This document shows, one piece after another, positions 10,101 through 23,875 of a stretch of DNA of 64,000 bases. Made by a program: the position numbers and the translations under genes. Below the pieces are notes generated by a model. It was given only the letters and a program-made list of their open reading frames with translations. It was not told where the DNA came from and did no database searches. How positions within the stretch are numbered: the first letter of the stretch is position 1; the number at the start of each line of letters is the position of its first letter. The stretch is from Hippasteria phrygiana (Eukaryota > Echinodermata > Asteroidea > Valvatida > Goniasteridae): the NCBI GenBank assembly GCA_037893225.1, contig JAZGUH010000002.1, positions 930,001-994,000 on the forward strand, given 5' to 3'.

Positions 10101-13100
10101 CCCTGGGGGTATGGACTTGCTTTACTCATTCATAATTGCATGAAATATCAACCAAATACAGTACTTGTGACATGTATGGATAGCTTAGATCTGGCGCTAC
10201 ATGTTGGAATCATCGGCGGCTTCTTAGAGTTAAAACTTGTGGAGAAAATTCAAACCTCGCAATGTTTATTTTCTTTCCGGCCAACATCTGTGTGCATATT
10301 ACCGTCTATTTATTGCTCCATGACCGTCAAATTCCCTGGGTATGGACTTGCTCTACTCATTCATAATTGCATGAAATATCAACCAAATACAGTAATTTTG
10401 ACATGTATGGATAGCTTAGATCTGGCGCTACATGTTGCAATCATCGGCGGCTTCCTAGAGTTAAAACTTGTGGAGAAAATTCAAACCTCGCAATGTTTAT
10501 TTTCTTTCCGGCCAACATCTGTGTACATGTTACCGTCTATTTATTGCTCCATGCATGTCAAATTCCCTGGGGTATGGACTTGCTTTACTCATTCATAATT
10601 GCATGAAATATCAACCAAATTCAGTAATTTTGACATGTATGGATAGCTTAGATCTGGCGCTACATGTTGCAATCATCGGCGGCTTCTTAGAGTTAAAACT
10701 TGTGGAGAAAATTCAAACCTCCCAATGTTTATTTTCTTTCCGGCCAACATCTGTGTACATATTACCGTCTATTTATTGCTCCATGCATGTCAAATTCCCT
10801 GGGGTATGGACTTGCTTTATTCATTCATAATTGCATGAAATATCAACCAAATGCAGTAATTTTGACATGTATGGATAGCTTAGATCTGGCGCTACATGTT
10901 GCAATTATCGGCGGCTTCTTAGAGTTAAAACTTGTGGAGAAAATTCAAACCTCGCAATGTATATTTTCTTTCCGGCCAACATCTGTGTACATGTTACCGT
11001 CTATTTATTGCTCCATGACCGTCAAATTCCCTGGGTATGGACTTGCTCTACTCATTCATAATTGCATGAAATATCAACCAAATACAGTAATTTTGACATG
11101 TATGGATAGCTTAGATCTGGCGCTACATGTTGCAATCATCGGCGGCTTCCTAGAGTTAAAACTTGTGGAGAAAATTCAAACCTCGCAATGTTTATTTTCT
11201 TTCCGGCCAACATCTGTGTACATGTTACCGTCTATTTATTGCTCCATGCCTGTCAAATTCCCTGGGGTATGGACTTGCTCTACTCATTAATAATTGCATG
11301 AAATATCAACCAAATACAGTAATTTTGACATGTATGGATAGCTTAGATCTGGCGCTACATGTTGCAATTATCGGCGGCTTCTTAGAGTTAAAACTTGTGG
11401 AGAAAATTCAAACCTCGCAATGTTTATTTTCTTTCCGGCCAACATCTGTGTACATGTTACAGTCTATTTATTGCTCCATGCATGTCAAATTCCCTGGGGT
11501 ATGGACTTGCTTTACTCATTCATAATTGCATGAAATATCAACCAAATGCAGTAATTTTGACATGTATGGATAGCTTAGATCTGGCGCTACATGTTGCAAT
11601 TATCGGCGGCTTCTTAGAGTTAAAACTTGTGGAGAAAATTCAAACCTCGCAATGTTTATTTTCTTTCCGGCCAACATCTGTGTACATGTTACCGTCTATT
11701 TATTGCTCCATGCATGTCAAATTCCCTGGGGGTATGGACTTGCTTTACTCATTCATAATTGCATGAAATATCAACCAAATACAGTACTTTTGACATGTAT
11801 GGATAGCTTAGATCTGGCGCTACATGTTGGAATCATCGGCGGCTTCTTAGAGTTAAAACTTGTGGAGAAAATTCAAACCTCGCAATGTTTATTTTCTTTC
11901 CGGCCAACATCTGTGTGCATATTACCGTCTATTTATTGCTCCATGACCGTCAAATTCCCTGGGTATGGACTTGCTCTACTCATTCATAATTGCATGAAAT
12001 ATCAACCAAATACAGTAATTTTGACATGTATGGATAGCTTAGATCTGGCGCTACATGTTGCAATCATCGGCGGCTTCCTAGAGTTAAAACCTGTGGAGAA
12101 AATTCAAACCTCGCAATGTTTATTTTCTTTCCGGCCAACATCTGTGTACATGTTACCGTCTATTTATTGCTCCATGCATGTCAAATTCCCTGGGGTATGG
12201 ACTTGCTTTACTCATTCATAATTGCATGAAATATCAACCAAATACAGTAATTTCGACATGTATGGATAGCTTAGATCTGGCGCTACATGTTGCAATCATC
12301 GGCGGCTTCTTAGAGTTAAAACTTGTGGAGAAAATTCAAACCTCCCAATGTTTATTTTCTTTCCGGCCAACATCTGTGTACATATTACCGTCTATTTATT
12401 GCTCCATGCCTGTCAAATTCCCTGGGGTATGGACTTGCTCTACTCATTAATAATTGCATGAAATATCAACCAAATACAGTAATTTTGACATGTATGGATA
12501 GCTTAGATCTGGCGCTACATGTTGCAATTATCGGCGGCTTCTTAGAGTTAAAACTTGTGGAGAAAATTCAAACCTCGCAATGTTTATTTTCTTTCCGGCC
12601 AACATCTGTGTACATGTTACCGTCTATTTATTGCTCCATGCATGTCAAATTCCCTGGGGGTATGGACTTGCTTTACTCATTCATAATTGCATGAAATATC
12701 AACCAAATACAGTACTTGTGACATGTATGGATAGCTTAGATCTGGCGCTACATGTTGGAATCATCGGCGGCTTCTTAGAGTTAAAACTTGTGGAGAAAAT
12801 TCAAACCTCGCAATGTTTATTTTCTTTCCGGCCAACATCTGTGTGCATATTACCGTCTATTTATTGCTCCATGACCGTCAAATTCCCTGGGTATGGACTT
12901 GCTCTACTCATTCATAATTGCATGAAATATCAACCAAATACAGTAATTTTGACATGTATGGATAGCTTAGATCTGGCGCTACATGTTGCAATCATCGGCG
13001 GCTTCCTAGAGTTAAAACTTGTGGAGAAAATTCAAACCTCGCAATGTTTATTTTCTTTCCGGCCAACATCTGTGTACATGTTACCGTCTATTTATTGCTC

Positions 13101-13800
13101 CATGCATGTCAAATTCCCTGGGGTATGGACTTGCTTTACTCATTCATAATTGCATGAAATATCAACCAAATTCAGTAATTTTGACATGTATGGATAGCTT
13201 AGATCTGGCGCTACATGTTGCAATCATCGGCGGCTTCTTAGAGTTAAAACTTGTGGAGAAAATTCAAACCTCCCAATGTTTATTTTCTTTCCGGCCAACA
13301 TCTGTGTACATATTACCGTCTATTTATTGCTCCATGCATGTCAAATTCCCTGGGGTATGGACTTGCTTTATTCATTCATAATTGCATGAAATATCAACCA
13401 AATGCAGTAATTTTGACATGTATGGATAGCTTAGATCTGGCGCTACATGTTGCAATTATCGGCGGCTTCTTAGAGTTAAAACTTGTGGAGAAAATTCAAA
13501 CCTCGCAATGTATATTTTCTTTCCGGCCAACATCTGTGTACATGTTACCGTCTATTTATTGCTCCATGACCGTCAAATTCCCTGGGTATGGACTTGCTCT
13601 ACTCATTCATAATTGCATGAAATATCAACCAAATACAGTAATTTTGACATGTATGGATAGCTTAGATCTGGCGCTACATGTTGCAATCATCGGCGGCTTC
13701 CTAGAGTTAAAACTTGTGGAGAAAATTCAAACCTCGCAATGTTTATTTTCTTTCCGGCCAACATCTGTGTACATGTTACCGTCTATTTATTGCTCCATGC
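8680..13800 (+). repeat. 11-mer higher-order repeat, two tandem copies (2551 bp)
   Basis: The unit at 8680-11230 is followed directly by a second copy at 11231-13781, with identity continuing 19 bp further to 13800. Left limit: t at 8679 versus g at 11230. Right limit: c at 11250 versus a at 13801. Between these I found no difference. Each unit carries, in order, ttacagtct, GGGGG with tacttttgac, catgaccgtc/GGG, aaaacctgtgg, aatttcgac, a second GGGGG with tacttgtgac, a second catgaccgtc, caaattcag, ctcccaatg, tgtatattt and a third catgaccgtc copy. Perfect adjacency plus a short homologous overlap is the signature of a recent unequal exchange between in-register monomers. Confidence 0.92.
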
Positions 13801-16800
13801 ATGTCAAATTCCCTGGGGTATGGACTTGCTTTATTCATTCATAATTGCATGAAATATCAACCAAATGCAGTAATTTTGACATGTATGGATAGCTTAGATC
13901 TGGCGCTACATGTTGCAATTATCGGCGGCTTCTTAGAGTTAAAACTTGTGGAGAAAATTCAAACCTCGCAATGTATATTTTCTTTCCGGCCAACATCTGT
14001 GTACATGTTACCGTCTATTTATTGCTCCATGCATGTCAAATTCCCTGGGGTATGGACTTGCTCTACTCATTAATAATTGCATGAAATATCAACCAAATAC
14101 AGTAATTTTGACATGTATGGATAGCTTAGATCTGGCGCTACATGTTGCAATTATCGGCGGCTTCTTAGAGTTAACACTTGTGGAGAAAATTCAAACCTCG
14201 CAATGTTTATTTTCTTTCCGGCCAACATCTGTGTACATATTACCGTCCATTTATTGCTCCATGCATGTCAAATTCCCTGGGGTATGGACTTGCTTTATTC
14301 ATTCATAATTGCATGAAATATCAACCAAATGCAGTAATTTTGACAGGTATGGATAGCTTAGATCTGGCGCTACATGTTGCAATTATCGGCGGCTTCTTAG
14401 AGTTAAAACTTGTGGAGAAAATTCAAACCTCGCAATGTTTATTTTCTTTCCGGCCAACATCTGTGTACATGTTACCGTCTATTTATTGCTCCATGCATGT
14501 CAAATTCCCTGGGGTATGGACTTGCTTTACTCATTCATAATTGCATGAAATATCAACCAAATACAGTAATTTTGACATGTATGGATAGCTTAGATCTGGC
14601 GCTACATGTTGCAATTATCGGCGGCTTCTTAGAGTTAAAACTTGTGGAGAAAATTCAAACCTCGCAATGTTTATTTTCTTTCCGGCCAACATCTGTGTAC
14701 ATGTTACCGTCTATTTATTGCTCCATGCATGTCAAATTCCCTGGGGTATGGACTTGCTTTACTCATTCATAATTGCATGAAATATCAACCAAATGCAGTA
14801 ATTTTGACATGTATGGATAGCTTAGATCTGGCGCTACATGTTGCAATTATCGGCGGCTTCTTAGAGTTAAAACTTGTGGAGAAAATTCAAACCTCGCAAT
14901 GTTTATTTTCTTTCCGGCCAACATCTGTGTACATGTTACCGTCTATTTATTGCTCCATGCATGTCAAATTCCCTGGGGGTATGGACTTGCTTTATTCATT
15001 CATAATTGCATGAAATATCAACCAAATGCAGTAATTTTGACATGTATGGATAGCTTAGATCTGGCGCTACATGTTGCAATTATCGGCGGCTTCTTAGAGT
15101 TAAAACTTGTGGAGAAAATTCAAACCTCGCAATGTTTATTTTCTTTCCGGCCAACATCTGTGTACATGTTACCGTCTATTTATTGCTCCATGCATGTCAA
15201 ATTCCCTGGGGTATGGACTTGCTTTACTCATTCATAATTGCATGAAATATCAACCAAATACAGTAATTTTGACATGTATGGATAGCTTAGATCTGGCGCT
15301 ACATGTTGCAATCATTGGCGGCTTCCTAGAGTTAAAACTTGTGGAGAAAATTCAAACCTCGCAATGTTTATTTTCTTTCCGGCCAACATCTGTGTGCATA
15401 TTACCTTCTATTTATTGCTCCATGCCTGTCAAATTCCCTGGGGTATGGACTTGCTCTACTCATTAATAATTGCATGAAATATCAACCAAATACAGTAATT
15501 TTGACATGTATGGATAGCTTAGATCTGGCGCTACATGTTGCAATTATCGGCGGCTTCTTAGAGTTAAAACTTGTGGAGAAAATTCAAACCTCGCAATGTT
15601 TATTTTCTTTCCGGCCAACATCTGTGTACATGTTACAGTCTATTTATTGCTCCATGCATGTCAAATTCCCTGGGGTATGGACTTGCTTTACTCATTCATA
15701 ATTGCATGAAATATCAACCAAATGCAGTAATTTTGACATGTATGGATAGCTTAGATCTGGCGCTACATGTTGCAATTATCGGCGGCTTCTTAGAGTTAAA
15801 ACTTGTGGAGAAAATTCAAACCTCGCAATGTTTATTTTCTTTCCGGCCAACATCTGTGTACATGTTACCGTCTATTTATTGCTCCATGCATGTCAAATTC
15901 CCTGGGGGTATGGACTTGCTTTACTCATTCATAATTGCATGAAATATCAACCAAATACAGTACTTTTGACATGTATGGATAGCTTAGATCTGGCGCTACA
16001 TGTTGGAATCATCGGCGGCTTCTTAGAGTTAAAACTTGTGGAGAAAATTCAAACCTCGCAATGTTTATTTTCTTTCCGGCCAACATCTGTGTGCATATTA
16101 CCGTCTATTTATTGCTCCATGACCGTCAAATTCCCTGGGTATGGACTTGCTCTACTCATTCATAATTGCATGAAATATCAACCAAATACAGTAATTTTGA
16201 CATGTATGGATAGCTTAGATCTGGCGCTACATGTTGCAATCATCGGCGGCTTCCTAGAGTTAAAACCTGTGGAGAAAATTCAAACCTCGCAATGTTTATT
16301 TTCTTTCCGGCCAACATCTGTGTACATGTTACCGTCTATTTATTGCTCCATGCATGTCAAATTCCCTGGGGTATGGACTTGCTTTACTCATTCATAATTG
16401 CATGAAATATCAACCAAATACAGTAATTTCGACATGTATGGATAGCTTAGATCTGGCGCTACATGTTGCAATCATCGGCGGCTTCTTAGAGTTAAAACTT
16501 GTGGAGAAAATTCAAACCTCCCAATGTTTATTTTCTTTCCGGCCAACATCTGTGTACATATTACCGTCTATTTATTGCTCCATGCCTGTCAAATTCCCTG
16601 GGGTATGGACTTGCTCTACTCATTAATAATTGCATGAAATATCAACCAAATACAGTAATTTTGACATGTATGGATAGCTTAGATCTGGCGCTACATGTTG
16701 CAATTATCGGCGGCTTCTTAGAGTTAAAACTTGTGGAGAAAATTCAAACCTCGCAATGTTTATTTTCTTTCCGGCCAACATCTGTGTACATGTTACCGTC

Positions 16801-16827
16801 TATTTATTGCTCCATGCATGTCAAATT
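13772..16827 (+). repeat. Displaced duplication, right copy (offset 6727 bp)
   Basis: Counterpart of 7045-10100. The shared ccgtccattta marker (14236-14246) and the aaaacctgtgg and aatttcgac monomers confirm the register. A private change gives gacaggtat at 14346. From about 14436 onward this copy was itself used as a source, or shares a source, for 20596-23875 (offset 6160 bp). Confidence 0.85.
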
Positions 16828-17715
16828 CCCTGGGGTATGGACTTGCTTTACTCATTCATAATTGCATGAAATATCAACCAAATGCAGTAATTTTGACATG
16901 TATGGATAGCTTAGATCTGGCGCTACATGTTGCAATTATCGGCGGCTTCTTAGAGTTAAAACTTGTGGAGAAAATTCAAACCTCGCAATGTTTATTTTCT
17001 TTCCGGCCAACATCTGTGTACATGTTACCGTCTATTTATTGCTCCATGCATGTCAAATTCCCTGGGGGTATGGACTTGCTTTACTCATTCATAATTGCAT
17101 GAAATATCAACCAAATACAGTACTTGTGACATGTATGGATAGCTTAGATCTGGCGCTACATGTTGGAATCATCGGCGGCTTCTTAGAGTTAAAACTTGTG
17201 GAGAAAATTCAAACCTCGCAATGTTTATTTTCTTTCCGGCCAACATCTGTGTGCATATTACCGTCTATTTATTGCTCCATGACCGTCAAATTCCCTGGGT
17301 ATGGACTTGCTCTACTCATTCATAATTGCATGAAATATCAACCAAATACAGTAATTTTGACATGTATGGATAGCTTAGATCTGGCGCTACATGTTGCAAT
17401 CATCGGCGGCTTCCTAGAGTTAAAACTTGTGGAGAAAATTCAAACCTCGCAATGTTTATTTTCTTTCCGGCCAACATCTGTGTACATGTTACCGTCTATT
17501 TATTGCTCCATGCATGTCAAATTCCCTGGGGTATGGACTTGCTTTACTCATTCATAATTGCATGAAATATCAACCAAATTCAGTAATTTTGACATGTATG
17601 GATAGCTTAGATCTGGCGCTACATGTTGCAATCATCGGCGGCTTCTTAGAGTTAAAACTTGTGGAGAAAATTCAAACCTCCCAATGTTTATTTTCTTTCC
17701 GGCCAACATCTGTGT
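14436..17715 (+). repeat. Displaced duplication, left copy (offset 6160 bp, 14 monomers)
   Basis: The variant order matches 20596-23875. It includes the GGGGG copies, the ttacagtct copy, the tacttttgac/ttgga copy, catgaccgtc/GGG copies, aaaacctgtgg, aatttcgac and tacttgtgac. The left limit is ctcgcaatg here versus ctcccaatg at 20594. The right limit is tacatatt here (about 17715) versus tacatgtt at 23875. The offset of 6160 bp is not a whole number of monomers (26.55 x 232), because the 102-bp deletion near 18284 lies between the two copies. Confidence 0.85.
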
Positions 17716-17973
17716 ACATATTACCGTCTATTTATTGCTCCATGCATGTCAAATTCCCTGGGGTATGGACTTGCTTTATTCATTCATAATTGCATGAAAT
17801 ATCAACCAAATGCAGTAATTTTGACATGTATGGATAGCTTAGATCTGGCGCTACATGTTGCAATTATCGGCGGCTTCTTAGAGTTAAAACTTGTGGAGAA
17901 AATTCAAACCTCGCAATGTATATTTTCTTTCCGGCCAACATCTGTGTACATGTTACCGTCTATTTATTGCTCC
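16066..17973 (+). repeat. Source-like segment of the out-of-register duplication
   Basis: This segment matches 18283-20190 at offset 2217 bp (10 monomers minus 103 bp). Shared markers are catgaccgtc/GGG, aatttcgac, GGGGG with tacttgtgac, caaattcag, ctcccaatg and tgtatattt. Differences are aaaacctgtgg here (about 16267) versus aaaacttgtgg at 18484, and a private taatgttgac at 18877 in the right copy. The match ends where catgcatgtc here (about 17974) meets catgaccgtc at 20191. Confidence 0.8.
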
Positions 17974-18122
17974 ATGCATGTCAAATTCCCTGGGGTATGG
18001 ACTTGCTCTACTCATTAATAATTGCATGAAATATCAACCAAATACAGTAATTTTGACATGTATGGATAGCTTAGATCTGGCGCTACATGTTGCAATTATC
18101 GGCGGCTTCTTAGAGTTAACAC

Positions 18123-18322
18123 TTGTGGAGAAAATTCAAACCTCGCAATGTTTATTTTCTTTCCGGCCAACATCTGTGTACATATTACCGTCTATTTATT
18201 GCTCCATGCATGTCAAATTCCCTGGGGTATGGACTTGCTTTATTCATTCATAATTGCATGAAATATCAACCAAATGCAGTAATATTTTCTTTCCGGCCAA
18301 CATCTGTGTGCATATTACCGTC
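18123..18322 (+). repeat. Truncated monomer junction with 102-bp deletion
   Basis: Near 18281-18286 the sequence passes from m189 (gcagtaat) straight to m60 (attttcttt) of the next register. This removes m190-m232 and m1-m59, exactly 102 bp. The loss includes the agatct site and the attatcggcgg segment, so the regular spacing of those sites is broken only here. The two flanks share at most 1-2 bp at the junction. It is the only non-homologous joint I found in the window. Everywhere else copies join in register. Confidence 0.95.
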
Positions 18323-20190
18323 TATTTATTGCTCCATGACCGTCAAATTCCCTGGGTATGGACTTGCTCTACTCATTCATAATTGCATGAAATATCAACC
18401 AAATACAGTAATTTTGACATGTATGGATAGCTTAGATCTGGCGCTACATGTTGCAATCATCGGCGGCTTCCTAGAGTTAAAACTTGTGGAGAAAATTCAA
18501 ACCTCGCAATGTTTATTTTCTTTCCGGCCAACATCTGTGTACATGTTACCGTCTATTTATTGCTCCATGCATGTCAAATTCCCTGGGGTATGGACTTGCT
18601 TTACTCATTCATAATTGCATGAAATATCAACCAAATACAGTAATTTCGACATGTATGGATAGCTTAGATCTGGCGCTACATGTTGCAATCATCGGCGGCT
18701 TCTTAGAGTTAAAACTTGTGGAGAAAATTCAAACCTCCCAATGTTTATTTTCTTTCCGGCCAACATCTGTGTACATATTACCGTCTATTTATTGCTCCAT
18801 GCCTGTCAAATTCCCTGGGGTATGGACTTGCTCTACTCATTAATAATTGCATGAAATATCAACCAAATACAGTAATGTTGACATGTATGGATAGCTTAGA
18901 TCTGGCGCTACATGTTGCAATTATCGGCGGCTTCTTAGAGTTAAAACTTGTGGAGAAAATTCAAACCTCGCAATGTTTATTTTCTTTCCGGCCAACATCT
19001 GTGTACATGTTACCGTCTATTTATTGCTCCATGCATGTCAAATTCCCTGGGGTATGGACTTGCTTTACTCATTCATAATTGCATGAAATATCAACCAAAT
19101 GCAGTAATTTTGACATGTATGGATAGCTTAGATCTGGCGCTACATGTTGCAATTATCGGCGGCTTCTTAGAGTTAAAACTTGTGGAGAAAATTCAAACCT
19201 CGCAATGTTTATTTTCTTTCCGGCCAACATCTGTGTACATGTTACCGTCTATTTATTGCTCCATGCATGTCAAATTCCCTGGGGGTATGGACTTGCTTTA
19301 CTCATTCATAATTGCATGAAATATCAACCAAATACAGTACTTGTGACATGTATGGATAGCTTAGATCTGGCGCTACATGTTGGAATCATCGGCGGCTTCT
19401 TAGAGTTAAAACTTGTGGAGAAAATTCAAACCTCGCAATGTTTATTTTCTTTCCGGCCAACATCTGTGTGCATATTACCGTCTATTTATTGCTCCATGAC
19501 CGTCAAATTCCCTGGGTATGGACTTGCTCTACTCATTCATAATTGCATGAAATATCAACCAAATACAGTAATTTTGACATGTATGGATAGCTTAGATCTG
19601 GCGCTACATGTTGCAATCATCGGCGGCTTCCTAGAGTTAAAACTTGTGGAGAAAATTCAAACCTCGCAATGTTTATTTTCTTTCCGGCCAACATCTGTGT
19701 ACATGTTACCGTCTATTTATTGCTCCATGCATGTCAAATTCCCTGGGGTATGGACTTGCTTTACTCATTCATAATTGCATGAAATATCAACCAAATTCAG
19801 TAATTTTGACATGTATGGATAGCTTAGATCTGGCGCTACATGTTGCAATCATCGGCGGCTTCTTAGAGTTAAAACTTGTGGAGAAAATTCAAACCTCCCA
19901 ATGTTTATTTTCTTTCCGGCCAACATCTGTGTACATATTACCGTCTATTTATTGCTCCATGCATGTCAAATTCCCTGGGGTATGGACTTGCTTTATTCAT
20001 TCATAATTGCATGAAATATCAACCAAATGCAGTAATTTTGACATGTATGGATAGCTTAGATCTGGCGCTACATGTTGCAATTATCGGCGGCTTCTTAGAG
20101 TTAAAACTTGTGGAGAAAATTCAAACCTCGCAATGTATATTTTCTTTCCGGCCAACATCTGTGTACATGTTACCGTCTATTTATTGCTCC
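18283..20190 (+). repeat. Right copy of the out-of-register duplication
   Basis: Counterpart of 16066-17973 at offset 2217 bp, beginning exactly at the 102-bp deletion junction. The breakpoint and the duplication boundary therefore coincide. The private change taatgttgac at 18877 is the only point difference noticed besides the aaaac(c/t)tgtgg site. Downstream, 20191-20595 contains a catgaccgtc/GGG copy and a tatgactt copy (about 20446), an arrangement also seen near 6609-6865. The register therefore changes source again at 20191. Confidence 0.8.
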
Positions 20191-20595
20191 ATGACCGTCA
20201 AATTCCCTGGGTATGGACTTGCTCTACTCATTCATAATTGCATGAAATATCAACCAAATACAGTAATTTTGACATGTATGGATAGCTTAGATCTGGCGCT
20301 ACATGTTGCAATCATCGGCGGCTTCCTAGAGTTAAAACTTGTGGAGAAAATTCAAACCTCGCAATGTTTATTTTCTTTCCGGCCAACATCTGTGTACATG
20401 TTACCGTCTATTTATTGCTCCATGCATGTCAAATTCCCTGGGGTATGACTTGCTTTACTCATTCATAATTGCATGAAATATCAACCAAATACAGTAATTT
20501 TGACATGTATGGATAGCTTAGATCTGGCGCTACATGTTGCAATCATCGGCGGCTTCTTAGAGTTAAAACTTGTGGAGAAAATTCAAACCTCCCAA

Positions 20596-23500
20596 TGTTT
20601 ATTTTCTTTCCGGCCAACATCTGTGTACATGTTACCGTCTATTTATTGCTCCATGCATGTCAAATTCCCTGGGGTATGGACTTGCTTTACTCATTCATAA
20701 TTGCATGAAATATCAACCAAATACAGTAATTTTGACATGTATGGATAGCTTAGATCTGGCGCTACATGTTGCAATTATCGGCGGCTTCTTAGAGTTAAAA
20801 CTTGTGGAGAAAATTCAAACCTCGCAATGTTTATTTTCTTTCCGGCCAACATCTGTGTACATGTTACCGTCTATTTATTGCTCCATGCATGTCAAATTCC
20901 CTGGGGTATGGACTTGCTTTACTCATTCATAATTGCATGAAATATCAACCAAATGCAGTAATTTTGACATGTATGGATAGCTTAGATCTGGCGCTACATG
21001 TTGCAATTATCGGCGGCTTCTTAGAGTTAAAACTTGTGGAGAAAATTCAAACCTCGCAATGTTTATTTTCTTTCCGGCCAACATCTGTGTACATGTTACC
21101 GTCTATTTATTGCTCCATGCATGTCAAATTCCCTGGGGGTATGGACTTGCTTTATTCATTCATAATTGCATGAAATATCAACCAAATGCAGTAATTTTGA
21201 CATGTATGGATAGCTTAGATCTGGCGCTACATGTTGCAATTATCGGCGGCTTCTTAGAGTTAAAACTTGTGGAGAAAATTCAAACCTCGCAATGTTTATT
21301 TTCTTTCCGGCCAACATCTGTGTACATGTTACCGTCTATTTATTGCTCCATGCATGTCAAATTCCCTGGGGTATGGACTTGCTTTACTCATTCATAATTG
21401 CATGAAATATCAACCAAATACAGTAATTTTGACATGTATGGATAGCTTAGATCTGGCGCTACATGTTGCAATCATTGGCGGCTTCCTAGAGTTAAAACTT
21501 GTGGAGAAAATTCAAACCTCGCAATGTTTATTTTCTTTCCGGCCAACATCTGTGTGCATATTACCTTCTATTTATTGCTCCATGCCTGTCAAATTCCCTG
21601 GGGTATGGACTTGCTCTACTCATTAATAATTGCATGAAATATCAACCAAATACAGTAATTTTGACATGTATGGATAGCTTAGATCTGGCGCTACATGTTG
21701 CAATTATCGGCGGCTTCTTAGAGTTAAAACTTGTGGAGAAAATTCAAACCTCGCAATGTTTATTTTCTTTCCGGCCAACATCTGTGTACATGTTACAGTC
21801 TATTTATTGCTCCATGCATGTCAAATTCCCTGGGGTATGGACTTGCTTTACTCATTCATAATTGCATGAAATATCAACCAAATGCAGTAATTTTGACATG
21901 TATGGATAGCTTAGATCTGGCGCTACATGTTGCAATTATCGGCGGCTTCTTAGAGTTAAAACTTGTGGAGAAAATTCAAACCTCGCAATGTTTATTTTCT
22001 TTCCGGCCAACATCTGTGTACATGTTACCGTCTATTTATTGCTCCATGCATGTCAAATTCCCTGGGGGTATGGACTTGCTTTACTCATTCATAATTGCAT
22101 GAAATATCAACCAAATACAGTACTTTTGACATGTATGGATAGCTTAGATCTGGCGCTACATGTTGGAATCATCGGCGGCTTCTTAGAGTTAAAACTTGTG
22201 GAGAAAATTCAAACCTCGCAATGTTTATTTTCTTTCCGGCCAACATCTGTGTGCATATTACCGTCTATTTATTGCTCCATGACCGTCAAATTCCCTGGGT
22301 ATGGACTTGCTCTACTCATTCATAATTGCATGAAATATCAACCAAATACAGTAATTTTGACATGTATGGATAGCTTAGATCTGGCGCTACATGTTGCAAT
22401 CATCGGCGGCTTCCTAGAGTTAAAACCTGTGGAGAAAATTCAAACCTCGCAATGTTTATTTTCTTTCCGGCCAACATCTGTGTACATGTTACCGTCTATT
22501 TATTGCTCCATGCATGTCAAATTCCCTGGGGTATGGACTTGCTTTACTCATTCATAATTGCATGAAATATCAACCAAATACAGTAATTTCGACATGTATG
22601 GATAGCTTAGATCTGGCGCTACATGTTGCAATCATCGGCGGCTTCTTAGAGTTAAAACTTGTGGAGAAAATTCAAACCTCCCAATGTTTATTTTCTTTCC
22701 GGCCAACATCTGTGTACATATTACCGTCTATTTATTGCTCCATGCCTGTCAAATTCCCTGGGGTATGGACTTGCTCTACTCATTAATAATTGCATGAAAT
22801 ATCAACCAAATACAGTAATTTTGACATGTATGGATAGCTTAGATCTGGCGCTACATGTTGCAATTATCGGCGGCTTCTTAGAGTTAAAACTTGTGGAGAA
22901 AATTCAAACCTCGCAATGTTTATTTTCTTTCCGGCCAACATCTGTGTACATGTTACCGTCTATTTATTGCTCCATGCATGTCAAATTCCCTGGGGTATGG
23001 ACTTGCTTTACTCATTCATAATTGCATGAAATATCAACCAAATGCAGTAATTTTGACATGTATGGATAGCTTAGATCTGGCGCTACATGTTGCAATTATC
23101 GGCGGCTTCTTAGAGTTAAAACTTGTGGAGAAAATTCAAACCTCGCAATGTTTATTTTCTTTCCGGCCAACATCTGTGTACATGTTACCGTCTATTTATT
23201 GCTCCATGCATGTCAAATTCCCTGGGGGTATGGACTTGCTTTACTCATTCATAATTGCATGAAATATCAACCAAATACAGTACTTGTGACATGTATGGAT
23301 AGCTTAGATCTGGCGCTACATGTTGGAATCATCGGCGGCTTCTTAGAGTTAAAACTTGTGGAGAAAATTCAAACCTCGCAATGTTTATTTTCTTTCCGGC
23401 CAACATCTGTGTGCATATTACCGTCTATTTATTGCTCCATGACCGTCAAATTCCCTGGGTATGGACTTGCTCTACTCATTCATAATTGCATGAAATATCA

Positions 23501-23875
23501 ACCAAATACAGTAATTTTGACATGTATGGATAGCTTAGATCTGGCGCTACATGTTGCAATCATCGGCGGCTTCCTAGAGTTAAAACTTGTGGAGAAAATT
23601 CAAACCTCGCAATGTTTATTTTCTTTCCGGCCAACATCTGTGTACATGTTACCGTCTATTTATTGCTCCATGCATGTCAAATTCCCTGGGGTATGGACTT
23701 GCTTTACTCATTCATAATTGCATGAAATATCAACCAAATTCAGTAATTTTGACATGTATGGATAGCTTAGATCTGGCGCTACATGTTGCAATCATCGGCG
23801 GCTTCTTAGAGTTAAAACTTGTGGAGAAAATTCAAACCTCCCAATGTTTATTTTCTTTCCGGCCAACATCTGTGT
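20596..23875 (+). repeat. Displaced duplication, right copy (offset 6160 bp)
   Basis: Counterpart of 14436-17715, with no private differences noticed. Its right part (from about 21985) was then amplified again as a tandem 8-mer, whose second copy begins at 23841. This gives a relative order of events: the 6160-bp transfer or copy probably preceded the 8-mer duplication, because the second 8-mer unit reproduces the transferred variant order. Confidence 0.8.

Noticed and set aside
18281..18290. Transposon insertion scar at the truncated monomer
   Set aside because: There is no extra sequence, target-site duplication or terminal repeat. It is a simple join of m189 to m60 with 102 bp missing.
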